Of a stretch of 62,821 nt of DNA, positions 17,519 to 25,743 are shown piece by piece. The DNA comes from Porphyromonadaceae bacterium. Its GTDB lineage: Bacteria > Bacteroidota > Bacteroidia > Bacteroidales > UBA12481. The stretch covers positions 1-62,821 of the forward strand of contig QYQM01000034.1 in assembly GCA_007280905.1 (NCBI GenBank). The letters are read 5' to 3'. The position numbers and the translations under genes are program-made. Each line of letters opens with the position of its first letter. Within the stretch, counting starts at the first letter, position 1. The notes below the pieces were generated by a model. It had not been told where the DNA came from. It worked only from the letters and a program-made list of their open reading frames with translations, and did no database searches.

Positions 17519-19966
17519 ATGATAATCCTGACTTGTTCAAAGCAAAGTGTCACCATCCTTGTTTCAAGCCTGTTTTTATTTCAAGCTGGCTTTGCACAAA
17601 TTGTAGATTTTTCTAATGCTACCATTTTCTTCCCTGAAAAGAAGAATGTTCAACTGCAAAAAGCTGTTCAGGTTTTGCAGGATGAGATTCACAAACGAAC
17701 CAATCTCTTTCTTCCGGTTATTGATAAACCGTTATCTGAAGGCAACCAGATTATCGCTGTGGTAGTTGAAGGACGAATAGAAAAATTCCCCGAGCCTTAT
17801 AAAGCTGCAATCCTCAAACTGCCGCAAACGGGTAAAGACGGCTATAAAATTGTGCTGCTTGAAAGCAAAACTGTTATCATTGCGGGCCACGATGAACGGG
17901 GTGCTCTTTACGGCGTCGGCCGCCTTCTTCGTAAAATGGAACTGCTGAACGGCCAGATACTGGTTACTGATTTTTCAAACATCTCCTCAACGCCTGTTTT
18001 TCCTATCCGCGGACATCAGATGGGTTATCGTCCGAAGACGAATGCTTATGATGCATGGGATGTTGTGCAATTTGACAGATATATTCGTGACCTGGCGATT
18101 TTTGGGGCAAACAGCATCGAGATCATGCCACCGCGAACCGACGATGATTTTTCAAGTATCCACATGAAATTGCCTGCTATTAAGATGATTGCAGAGCAAT
18201 CGCGTATCTGTAAAGAGTATGGATTGGATGTGTGGATGTGGTATCCCAACATGGGCAGCGATTATACTTCGTCTGATTCCATCAGGAAAGAACTGAATGA
18301 GCGGGAAATCGTCTTCAGCGTACTGCCTAAATTGGATGCACTTTTTGTACCTGGAGGAGATCCCGGTGAACTTGAACCCGATGAACTGTTTAATTGGCTT
18401 GGGAAAGTGGCCGTTGTTCTGCATAAATATCACCCCAATGCCAAAATATGGGTTTCGCCCCAGGCGTTTAAACCAGGCAAAGAATGGTATGGTAAATTCT
18501 ATGAACATGTTAACCGGCAATATGATTGGTTTGGGGGAATCGTTTACGGTCCATGGATAAAGACACCGCTTCCTGAGGTGAAGAAACTGATCAATCCATC
18601 GGTTCCGGTCAGGTTATATCCTGATATTACGCACAGCCTGAGCTGCCAGTATCCTATACCCGACTGGGACATAGCCTACGCCATGACTTTAGGCCGCGAA
18701 TGTATTAACCCGCGTCCTGAAGATGAAAAGTATATCCATAACCTGTATGCGGGATTAGCTCAGGGAAGTATCAGCTATTCAGAAGGAACCAATGATGATG
18801 TGAATAAATTTGTTTGGAGCGATCAGGATTGGAATCCTTCAACAACCGTAATGGAAACCCTGCGCGATTATGCCCGTTACTTTATCGGACCAGATTACAC
18901 GGAGGGTGTGGCTCAGGGCTTGATGGATCTTGAACAAAATTTGCGGGGACCGCTTTTATCAAATGAGCAGGTACAACGAACACTTCAGCAATGGCAGGAT
19001 ATGGAGAAAACTGCTTCCACCACTGTTTTAAGCAATCCCCGTTTCCAAAACGGATTGATCAGGGCTTATTTCGATGCCTATACGCAAAGAAGGTTGATCT
19101 ATGAAACTCATCTGGAAGACCAGGCAAGGAATATTCTCGAACGTGCTGAACTAACAGGTTCAAAACCGGCCATTTCGGAGGCACAGAATATGCTTGCACT
19201 TGCCCATGAAAAACCGGTATCGCCTGAATTAAAACAACGATGTTATGCTCTGGCTGACTCACTGTTCCGCAGTATTGGTGCACAGCTCACCATAGAAAAA
19301 CACCATGCAGCTGGAGGACGGGGAAATTTCATAGATAACATTGATATTCCGCTTAACGATGCCTTGTGGATGTTGGATCAGCTATCCCTGATCGAAAAGT
19401 TAAGCAATGAACCCGAACGGCTGGAGGCAATTGATAAAATGCTTCACCGGACAGATCCTGGACCGGGTGGTTTTTATGACAACTTTGGCAATCCCGCTGC
19501 CTGGAAAAGGGTCAGAGCAAAAAAGACATGGGCCGAAGATCCAGGAAGCCTGGAATCACCCCGCGTAAGTTTCGGAATCGGATTAACCGGGGTCGACTGG
19601 GTACATGAAGTGGTTGCAAAAGGTTTTGAAGGACAGACTACCCCTTTGGCCTGGATGAACCAGATTAATACACTGTACGATACCCCATTGAAGATGGAAT
19701 ACAACAACCTTGATCCCAACGCTTTGTATACTTTGAGAATTGCCTATACCGGACGCTTCCGTTCAAATATGAAACTCATTGCCGATGGTGTTATGATCCA
19801 TGATTATATCCGGATGGGAACCCAACCTTTGTTTGAATTCTCTCTGCCTAAAGAAGTTACCCGGGATGGCAAAGTATCATTTACATGGACCTGCGGGCAG
19901 GATGATGGTGGCGAAGGTGAACGGGGCTCTCAGGTAGCTGAAATCTGGTTGATTAAAACATCGTAG
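17519..19966 (+). CDS. Secreted putative glycoside hydrolase with GH20b/GH67-type N-terminal domain
   Basis: An 815-residue protein with a signal peptide ending near FQAGFAQ. Residues of about 30-140 form the alpha/beta domain seen in front of many retaining glycosidase barrels (YKIVLLESKTVIIAGHDERGALYGVGRLLR). The barrel follows, with ANSIEIMPPRTDDDFSS, YGLDVWMWYPNMG, LDALFVPGGDPGE and IWVSPQAF. The C-terminal 150 residues contain a small beta-sandwich. I could not assign a numbered CAZy family. The stop codon lies inside a palindromic repeat, so the original C-terminus may have been altered. The following gene is also a putative glycosidase of similar layout. Confidence 0.65.
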   Translation: MIILTCSKQSVTILVSSLFLFQAGFAQIVDFSNATIFFPEKKNVQLQKAVQVLQDEIHKRTNLFLPVIDKPLSEGNQIIAVVVEGRIEKFPEPYKAAILKLPQTGKDGYKIVLLESKTVIIAGHDERGALYGVGRLLRKMELLNGQILVTDFSNISSTPVFPIRGHQMGYRPKTNAYDAWDVVQFDRYIRDLAIFGANSIEIMPPRTDDDFSSIHMKLPAIKMIAEQSRICKEYGLDVWMWYPNMGSDYTSSDSIRKELNEREIVFSVLPKLDALFVPGGDPGELEPDELFNWLGKVAVVLHKYHPNAKIWVSPQAFKPGKEWYGKFYEHVNRQYDWFGGIVYGPWIKTPLPEVKKLINPSVPVRLYPDITHSLSCQYPIPDWDIAYAMTLGRECINPRPEDEKYIHNLYAGLAQGSISYSEGTNDDVNKFVWSDQDWNPSTTVMETLRDYARYFIGPDYTEGVAQGLMDLEQNLRGPLLSNEQVQRTLQQWQDMEKTASTTVLSNPRFQNGLIRAYFDAYTQRRLIYETHLEDQARNILERAELTGSKPAISEAQNMLALAHEKPVSPELKQRCYALADSLFRSIGAQLTIEKHHAAGGRGNFIDNIDIPLNDALWMLDQLSLIEKLSNEPERLEAIDKMLHRTDPGPGGFYDNFGNPAAWKRVRAKKTWAEDPGSLESPRVSFGIGLTGVDWVHEVVAKGFEGQTTPLAWMNQINTLYDTPLKMEYNNLDPNALYTLRIAYTGRFRSNMKLIADGVMIHDYIRMGTQPLFEFSLPKEVTRDGKVSFTWTCGQDDGGEGERGSQVAEIWLIKTS

Positions 19967-20033
19967 GGACGCATATTTGCGTCCATACGGACCGTGGTTA
20001 ATGTATTGCGCGGACGCAAGTATGCGTCCCTAC
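19963..20033. repeat. Palindromic intergenic repeat GTAGGGACGCAT..., copy 1
   Basis: Left arm 19963-19984 and right arm 20012-20033 are 22-nt inverted repeats with one mismatch, beginning GTAGGGACGCAT and ending ATGCGTCCCTAC. Each arm is itself partly palindromic (GGACGCA/TGCGTCC). The TAG stop of the upstream gene (19964-19966) is part of the repeat. A second copy is at 24354-24426. Confidence 0.85.
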
Positions 20034-20084
20034 GTGAAGTTTGAGGCGATTTGGTATTAAATTCAACGACTTAGTCTATATCCA

Positions 20085-22652
20085 ATGAAAAAATTAGTAT
20101 TGGTGATCGTTTTTGCTGCATTGTTTTTCCAAAGCAATAACTGCGCACAGCAAATCTCACCGCAACCGGTAATACCCGGACAATGGATAAAGTCCTGGCT
20201 GCTAAGTGGACCCATTCCATTGCATGAACCAAAAGATGCCTCCTGGTCCTGGGATCACCTTGTTGGTTTTAACACTGACTACCTGATAAAAGCAGGCGGG
20301 GAACAGAATCTTCAGGTTAAAGCCGGTGATGTTGTTAGATTTGTTAAAGGATCAGTCAAATGGAAGCTATACGATTCACCCGATTCCATCATTGATCTGG
20401 ATAAAGCGGTGTCAAAAGAAGCTCCCGTGTTTGCCTATGCTTATACAGAAATTCAATCAGACGAAAACAAAATATGGGTCATCAGTCTTGGGACAAATGA
20501 TGGGGGCAAACTCTGGCTAAATGGGAGTATTGTATGGGATTACCAGCAAGGTCGCGGGCTTGTTTCTGATGATGATGTGATTCCCGTACTGCTTAAAAAG
20601 GGGAATAATACCCTGCTTTTAAAAGTGGAAGAACGGGGCAATAGTTGGGGATTTTGTGTTCGCTTTCTGCCCTTCTCAACAAGAAAACTGGCTGAAAGAG
20701 GTGAACTCTTTAGAATCACAACCAGTGAGGATGGAGAGGTCGCGATTGCTTCTGAATTCTCATTGCCTGTTTTGCAAAAACTTATTCAATATTTGAATAT
20801 TGAGATAGTCAACCACCAAAATCAGCCGGTTCTGAAAGAACAGCGTATCACGGGTTTCTGCGGGAAAATAAACCTAAAATCGAATGATTATCAATCTTAT
20901 ACCGGGTTAATGGATATTCGTTTAAAAAGCGGAGAAGATATTCAACGGAAATTTTCATTTTTTGCCTGCAAGCGAATGAATTATACCCTGTTTTCAAACG
21001 GGAAATCAGAATACAGGATAGCCCTCAGCGCTCTGGCATCAGAATCGGAGCAATGGGCTGCCGGGGAACTTCAGCATTGGCTCAAAGAGATCAGCGGTGT
21101 GGAATTGCCTGTTCAGAAGCTCGATCAGCCCCATAAAGGACCTCAGATAGTAATTGGCTACAATAATGCCATAAAAGAAAAAACAGGGACAAATGCACCG
21201 GCCGATGTGGATGAATCGTTTCGGTATTGCAATTCCGGTCCCGATATTTATATATATGGCGGAAAAATGCGCGGAACGATGTATGGTGTGATGTCTTTTC
21301 TCGAAAATGAGTTGGGCTGCAGGTGGTACACCCCCGCAGTAAGCGTTATTCCCGAAAGAAAAGAAATAAATTTCAGTTGGTACGACCATTCAGAAAAGCC
21401 AGGAATACGTGTGCGAAATGACTTCTATTTTGAAGCATTCGATCCGGTTTGGGCTGCCCGAAACCGGATGAACGGCACCATGGGATTCAGGCAACAACCC
21501 GGAGGTGTGGAGAGTTACTGGGCAGTGCACACTTTCTATCCGTTAATGCCACCATCGGAATTTTACGACAAACACCCGGAATACTATAGCCTGATCGACG
21601 GGAAACGGGTTCACGAACAAGCGCAGTTGTGCCTGTCAAATCCCGATGTATTGAAAATTATGACCGAAAGGATCAAGAATCGTATGCTCGAAAGTCCCGA
21701 GTATTTGATCTACGATGTATCACAGAATGACTGTTTTAATCCGTGCCAGTGTGATAAATGCCAGGCGATTGTGAAACGGGAGGGAAGCGAATCCGGGCTC
21801 ATGATCTGGTTTGTGAACCAGGTGGCTGAATCTGTCGAAAAGGAATTTCCTGATAAGTTCATCGGCACCCTGGCCTACCAGTATACACGCACGCCGCCGA
21901 AGGAAATACGTCCACGTAATAATGTGGTTGTCCGTTTGTGCAGCATTGAATGTTGCTTTGCACACGATTTCAAATCATGCCCCCAAAACAAATCCTTTCT
22001 TAAAGATCTTAAACAGTGGTCGGCGTTGGCACCTCACCTGTATATCTGGGATTATGTTGTAAATTTCAGCCATTACGTGATGCCGTATCCCAATTTTAAG
22101 GTCCTCCAATCCAACATTCAGACCTTGAGGGAAAATAATTCGATCGGCATCATGGAACAAGCTGCCTATCAGGGCCGTGGCGGTGAATTTTCCGAACTCA
22201 GGGCTTATCTGATTTCGCGGCTACTCTGGAATCCTGATTGTGATGTTGAGGAGGTTATCAATGATTTTATGTATGGCTATTACGGCAGGGCAGGGAAATT
22301 TGTCAGGCAGTATTTTGATTTACTGCATGGCCGGATCAATCAGGAAATCCATATTCACCTTGGATTATCGCCTGATGACCCGATCTTTTCGGACGATTTT
22401 GTCAGTGAGTCGTATCAACTTTTTGAACAGGCAGCGAAAGTGGCTGATAATGAAGAGATATTGCAGCGAGTTGAAATGGCTTCATTGCCTGTTTTGTACC
22501 TCAAATGCAAACGAACACCTGTTCTCGCAAAATATGATGGTACTTACTCAAAATTCTGTTCCATAGCTAAACGTGAAGGGGTTACTTATTATGCTGAAGC
22601 CGGCGAACCTCAACGGATCGAATTTCATAAGAGTGTGGAGGGGGCAAAGTGA
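20085..22652 (+). CDS. Secreted DUF4838-type putative glycosidase
   Basis: An 855-residue protein with an N-terminal signal peptide (to about residue 22). Residues of about 25-215 look like a ligand-binding beta-sandwich (IWVISLGTNDGGKLWLNGSI). Residues of about 300-430 form a GH67/GH20b-type alpha/beta domain (DIYIYGGKMRGTMYGVMSFL, then ENELGCRWYTP). The rest matches DUF4838 barrels: YYSLIDGKRV, YDVSQNDCFNPCQCDKCQAI with a CxxC pair, and LYIWDYVVNF. DUF4838 proteins are thought to be glycosidases, but activity is mostly unproven. A new start 118 bp after the previous stop, with the palindromic repeat between, suggests cotranscription or a weak own promoter. Confidence 0.72.
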   Translation: MKKLVLVIVFAALFFQSNNCAQQISPQPVIPGQWIKSWLLSGPIPLHEPKDASWSWDHLVGFNTDYLIKAGGEQNLQVKAGDVVRFVKGSVKWKLYDSPDSIIDLDKAVSKEAPVFAYAYTEIQSDENKIWVISLGTNDGGKLWLNGSIVWDYQQGRGLVSDDDVIPVLLKKGNNTLLLKVEERGNSWGFCVRFLPFSTRKLAERGELFRITTSEDGEVAIASEFSLPVLQKLIQYLNIEIVNHQNQPVLKEQRITGFCGKINLKSNDYQSYTGLMDIRLKSGEDIQRKFSFFACKRMNYTLFSNGKSEYRIALSALASESEQWAAGELQHWLKEISGVELPVQKLDQPHKGPQIVIGYNNAIKEKTGTNAPADVDESFRYCNSGPDIYIYGGKMRGTMYGVMSFLENELGCRWYTPAVSVIPERKEINFSWYDHSEKPGIRVRNDFYFEAFDPVWAARNRMNGTMGFRQQPGGVESYWAVHTFYPLMPPSEFYDKHPEYYSLIDGKRVHEQAQLCLSNPDVLKIMTERIKNRMLESPEYLIYDVSQNDCFNPCQCDKCQAIVKREGSESGLMIWFVNQVAESVEKEFPDKFIGTLAYQYTRTPPKEIRPRNNVVVRLCSIECCFAHDFKSCPQNKSFLKDLKQWSALAPHLYIWDYVVNFSHYVMPYPNFKVLQSNIQTLRENNSIGIMEQAAYQGRGGEFSELRAYLISRLLWNPDCDVEEVINDFMYGYYGRAGKFVRQYFDLLHGRINQEIHIHLGLSPDDPIFSDDFVSESYQLFEQAAKVADNEEILQRVEMASLPVLYLKCKRTPVLAKYDGTYSKFCSIAKREGVTYYAEAGEPQRIEFHKSVEGAK

Positions 22653-22683
22653 ATTTGTAATGTACCCACACCAAACCAGACTT

Positions 22684-22771
22684 AAAGTACCCACCCCCCC
22701 CTCCCTTTTTCAGGGAGGGGGGGGATAGGGTGTGTACCTAAAGTCCACTTGGCCAGGGTGGTGGGTACTTT
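22684..22771. repeat. Nested inverted repeat with C8/G8 hairpin
   Basis: AAAGTACCCACC (22684-22695) pairs with GGTGGGTACTTT (22760-22771). Inside is a perfect stem of C8-T-CCC (22694-22705) and GGG-A-G8 (22713-22724) around TTTTTCA. It follows the DUF4838 gene and could act as a terminator or be a mobile miniature repeat. Confidence 0.6.
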
Positions 22772-23562
22772 TTGAGCTCTTTGGGCCAGGGGGGCCGGCA
22801 CTTTCCGATACTTGATTCTTTAACTTCAAAATTCAGAACTGGTCTTCGAATCACTCAATTATTTCTTCGTTATCCGTAGCTCATAGATTCCCCACATTTA
22901 GCAATTTTACCAGTTATTTTTTTTGCGGCTATATGCTCCATACAGACATTCGCCCTTGACCTAATCCGTTTTTGCTCAAATAAGATGCTTCAGATCGGGG
23001 AACATGCTTTGACTCATTCCGAACTCATTTCTGTTGATATAGGAATATCCCCCGATCAAGCAAAACAGCTGCTGGACCTGGCAGTGAACGTTCTTATACT
23101 TATCGCATACAGTGAGCTAAGTATAAGCAAAATCTGGTTCCTATAGCGAGGTTGATTGTAAGGGGTTGAAAACCAAGAGTGATTAAAAATGAGCAACTTA
23201 TACTTTGTATAGAAGTGTAAGTTGGGGGCGAGAACCAGTTTCGCAACACAGTAAAGGGTGATTCTGGAAATCCTGATACCTCTCGTAATTTGACAATGGC
23301 AGGTTCGGATCATACCGTTTCTTGGTGAGGAAGAGTTCTGATTGGGTACGAAAATTTTGTTATTAACTTTCTTAAATTGTGTCCATTTAGAACAAAACAC
23401 TTATCTTAGTGGGTATGAGCACTATTCCTAAAATACAATCGACCGGAACCCCTCAGGTTAATCCAATTGGACTCAGTCAATACCTAATTTTTTGGTTATG
23501 AATCTTGGCCAAAACACATCAGATGCGTATGTACAAACGTTGCGGCAACTTAAAAGACAACA
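22772..23562. other. Gene-poor stretch with degraded sequence and hairpins
   Basis: No convincing gene was found. A short open frame without a good start crosses 22985 (MLQIGEHALTHSELISVDIG). The opposite strand reads briefly through coding-like sequence (ANVCMEHIAAKKITGK), so this may be decayed coding DNA. A hairpin with arms CTTATACTTA/TAAGTATAAG lies at 23093-23127, and a direct-repeat copy lies at 23188-23280. A 24-codon frame begins at 23415 (MSTIPKIQSTGTPQVNPIGL) and looks like a fragment. Confidence 0.5.
23188..23280 (+). repeat. Direct repeat copy A flanking the Crp-like gene
   Basis: It begins with ATGAGCAACTTATACTTTG and forms a hairpin (AACTTATACTT with AAGTGTAAGTT, 23195-23223). 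The following roughly 60 bases align, with many substitutions, to the copy at 24135-24225 in the same orientation. Confidence 0.6.
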
Positions 23563-24099
23563 ATGGACAACAAGCTTGTAAAATATTTTTCAAGAATTAC
23601 TCCTCTTTCAGATCAAGAATCTAGGGCATTAGAGGACAGTATGGTTATCAAGAAATTTAAGAAAGGTACTTTTTTGCTGAAAGAAGGTCAAATCTCGGTT
23701 GACAGCTATTTTATTTTAGAAGGTTGCATCCGCCAATATGCTATTATTGATGGAGAAGAAAAAACTACTGATTTTTTCACAGAAGAACAGTGGGTAATTT
23801 CGTTAAATAGCTTTACTCGAAAAAATCCAGCTACTTATTTTTGGGTTTGCAACGAGGATACTACTTTGGTTGTTGGCAATGAACAAAAAGCACAGGAATT
23901 GTTTAAGCAGTTCCAAAGATTTGAAACCATTTCTCGAGAAGTAATGGAAGTAGTATTTGCTGAACAACAGAATAAAATGACTTCATTCATGACAGACACA
24001 CCTGAACAGCGTTACTTGAATTTATTAAAATCAAGACCCGATTTATTCCAAAGAATACCCCAATATCAAATTGCTAGCGTTAAGTTAAACTTGAATTGA
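23563..24099 (+). pseudogene. Crp/Fnr-type regulator, C-terminal helix-turn-helix truncated
   Basis: The 178 residues contain a cyclic-nucleotide-binding-type barrel (GTFLLKEGQISVDSYFILEG, DGEEKTTDFFTEEQWVISL) and the long dimer helix. The C-terminal domain begins normally (TPEQRYLNLLKSRPDLFQRI, PQYQIAS) and then reads VKLNLN-stop. In intact Bacteroidota relatives IAS is followed by YLG...PESLSRIRKR, the recognition helix. Here that helix is replaced by the left arm of a 19-bp palindrome (24074-24124), and the stop lies in the palindrome loop. The protein should therefore be unable to bind DNA normally. Direct repeats flank the gene at 23188 and 24135. Confidence 0.75.
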
Positions 24100-24124
24100 C
24101 GGATAAAGTTTAACTTAACACTAG
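24074..24124. repeat. 19-bp palindrome truncating the Crp-like gene
   Basis: CTAGCGTTAAGTTAAACTT (24074-24092) and AAGTTTAACTTAACACTAG (24106-24124) are inverted with one mismatch and a 13-nt loop. The left arm encodes the abnormal C-terminus of the Crp-like protein. Confidence 0.8.
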
Positions 24125-24134
24125 TTCAGAAAAT

Positions 24135-24225
24135 GATGAGCAACTTACACTTTTGTAATAAGTATAAGTTGGAGGAAAGAATTAGCTCAGCACTATAGGA
24201 AATAGTGATTGAGGAACCATCCACA
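24135..24225 (+). repeat. Direct repeat copy B flanking the Crp-like gene
   Basis: It begins ATGAGCAACTTACACTTTTG and forms a hairpin with AAGTATAAGTT (24142-24170). It is a diverged, same-orientation copy of 23188-23280. The 128 bp between it and the repeat at 24354 hold no gene I can support. Confidence 0.6.
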
Positions 24226-24353
24226 CGATTAAACCGCTCCCCGTAGAAAAATAGGGGCACGAAATGGGCTTTTCCCCGACCCCCGAGGAATAAGTCCAAC
24301 AAATTCTGTCTGAATTTTCTAAGGCTTCCCGGCTCCATCCGCCAATGAACAAC

Positions 24354-24426
24354 GTAGAGACGCATAATTACGTCTTCTTAGCCCCCCCGGTGATGATGTG
24401 GAACTGACGCAAATATGCGTCCCTAC
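24354..24426. repeat. Palindromic intergenic repeat GTAGGGACGCAT..., copy 2
   Basis: Arms 24354-24374 and 24406-24426 are inverted with three mismatches. The right arm ends AAATATGCGTCCCTAC, like copy 1 at 19963-20033. It lies 6 bp beyond the stop of the minus-strand oxidoreductase-like gene. Confidence 0.8.
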
Positions 24427-24432
24427 ATAATA

Positions 24433-25698
24433 TCAATATTGATATTGCGGAATTTTCATCAGTTCCCCGTCTTTTAATGCGGATTCATGCGCAACTATGC
24501 CCGAAACCGTCAGATTAAGCGCTATAGCTATATCCACCAATGGTTTACGATCCTGTATAATGGCACTGATAAACTCGTTGGTCAGGTGGCCGTGAGAACC
24601 GCCATGTCCGCCTGGCGAAACACCGGGAGGGAGTGGAGGGCGGTTCAAACCGGGAAGCGATTTTTCAAGTCCTTCGTACTTCCCGTAAAATGAGCCTTTT
24701 TGCCCCCGGATGCGGCCTTTTTCACCGCTATCGCCCGGGGTATCCCAACTGACACCCATACGCGACATGCCCCCGATACTGGTTCGAAAAAGTGCGATTT
24801 CAGTGCCAAACGGGTTCCTGTAGCGATTATTTGCTGGCTTTAAATGGTCAATCAGGCTCGGCATCCCGAAACAGGAGACTTCGGTAAAACTGCCGGCGGT
24901 TACGCCGATTTCGTAAGCATTGGAATGTGTCGGGTACCATTGCGGAGGAAGGCCCACGCGCCAATCCTTATAGGAAGGCAAAGGTTCGGGCATATAGTGA
25001 TAATACTCCCCTTCGGAGTAAATGAGTTTGCCCAAACCACCGGCTGTATAAATCTGGCGCATGGCATATAGGTCCTCGTGAAAGCAGGAGGTTTCGAACA
25101 TCATATACTTAAGACCGCTGGTTTTGACTGTTTCGAAAAGCTTGTCGGCATCTTCCAGCGATCCGAATATTGCCGGCACTGCGGAGGCCACGTGTTTTCC
25201 ATGCCTGAGTACTTCGATCGCATGTCTGGCGTGGCTCGGCGCATCTGTAGCAATAAACACCGCTTCAATAGTATCGTCTTTGACCAGTTCCTCCAATGAA
25301 GGGTAAGTTTTAGAGCAGTTACATGCTTTTGCGAGTGCAGCGCAACGATCAGGAATCAGATCACTTACAGCCACAACCTCCACATTCGGGTGATTCTGGA
25401 AATCAAACACGGCCCCGAACTGGCAATAACCGTATCCAACGATACCCACGCGAATCTTTCGATCCGAAATGGGTAACCAGCCTTTGGAGAGGTCCGCATC
25501 CTCCGGTGCCTTCTCGAATCCCTGGATAACCGTTTTCTTTCCTGTGGTACAGGAAAAACCAAGGGCTGCGGCTCCGATGGAGGCCGTTTGCAAAAACCAG
25601 CGCCGTGAAATGCTATGGGCTGCTTCCGGGTTGAAGGAAGCTTTCTCCTTATTGCCTTCATCAGAGAGTAAAGAGGATTTAATTATTTCGGATTTCAT
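24433..25698 (-). CDS. Gfo/Idh/MocA family protein with Tat-type signal
   Basis: I set the start at the ATG complementary to 25696-25698. The upstream in-frame codons do not look like signal sequence. The N-terminus has a twin-arginine motif (SRRWFLQTASIGAAALGFSC), suggesting Tat export and possibly lipidation at the Cys. The Rossmann fold follows (RVGIVGYGYCQFGAVF, then VVAVSDLIPDRC), with DDTIEAVFIATDAPSHARHA and GKHVASAVP. Exported members in Bacteroidota include GH109-type NAD-dependent glycosidases, but the GH109 signature is not clear here. It lies 45 bp downstream of GH31 on the same strand and probably shares its transcript. Confidence 0.8.
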   Translation of the reverse strand: MKSEIIKSSLLSDEGNKEKASFNPEAAHSISRRWFLQTASIGAAALGFSCTTGKKTVIQGFEKAPEDADLSKGWLPISDRKIRVGIVGYGYCQFGAVFDFQNHPNVEVVAVSDLIPDRCAALAKACNCSKTYPSLEELVKDDTIEAVFIATDAPSHARHAIEVLRHGKHVASAVPAIFGSLEDADKLFETVKTSGLKYMMFETSCFHEDLYAMRQIYTAGGLGKLIYSEGEYYHYMPEPLPSYKDWRVGLPPQWYPTHSNAYEIGVTAGSFTEVSCFGMPSLIDHLKPANNRYRNPFGTEIALFRTSIGGMSRMGVSWDTPGDSGEKGRIRGQKGSFYGKYEGLEKSLPGLNRPPLPPGVSPGGHGGSHGHLTNEFISAIIQDRKPLVDIAIALNLTVSGIVAHESALKDGELMKIPQYQY

Positions 25699-25743
25699 AA
25701 TCAAGGAATTAACAATTTTGGTTTGAAAACAGTTCAATAATGG

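Noticed and set aside
23056-23400. 114-codon minus-strand frame in the gene-poor region
   Set aside because: Translation comes from hairpin and direct-repeat sequence. The partial similarity to a frame at 24126-24365 reflects the repeated DNA, not a protein family.
22653-24432. Intact insertion sequence in the gene-poor region
   Set aside because: No transposase-like frame and no long terminal inverted repeats around a coding unit; only short hairpins and diverged direct repeats.
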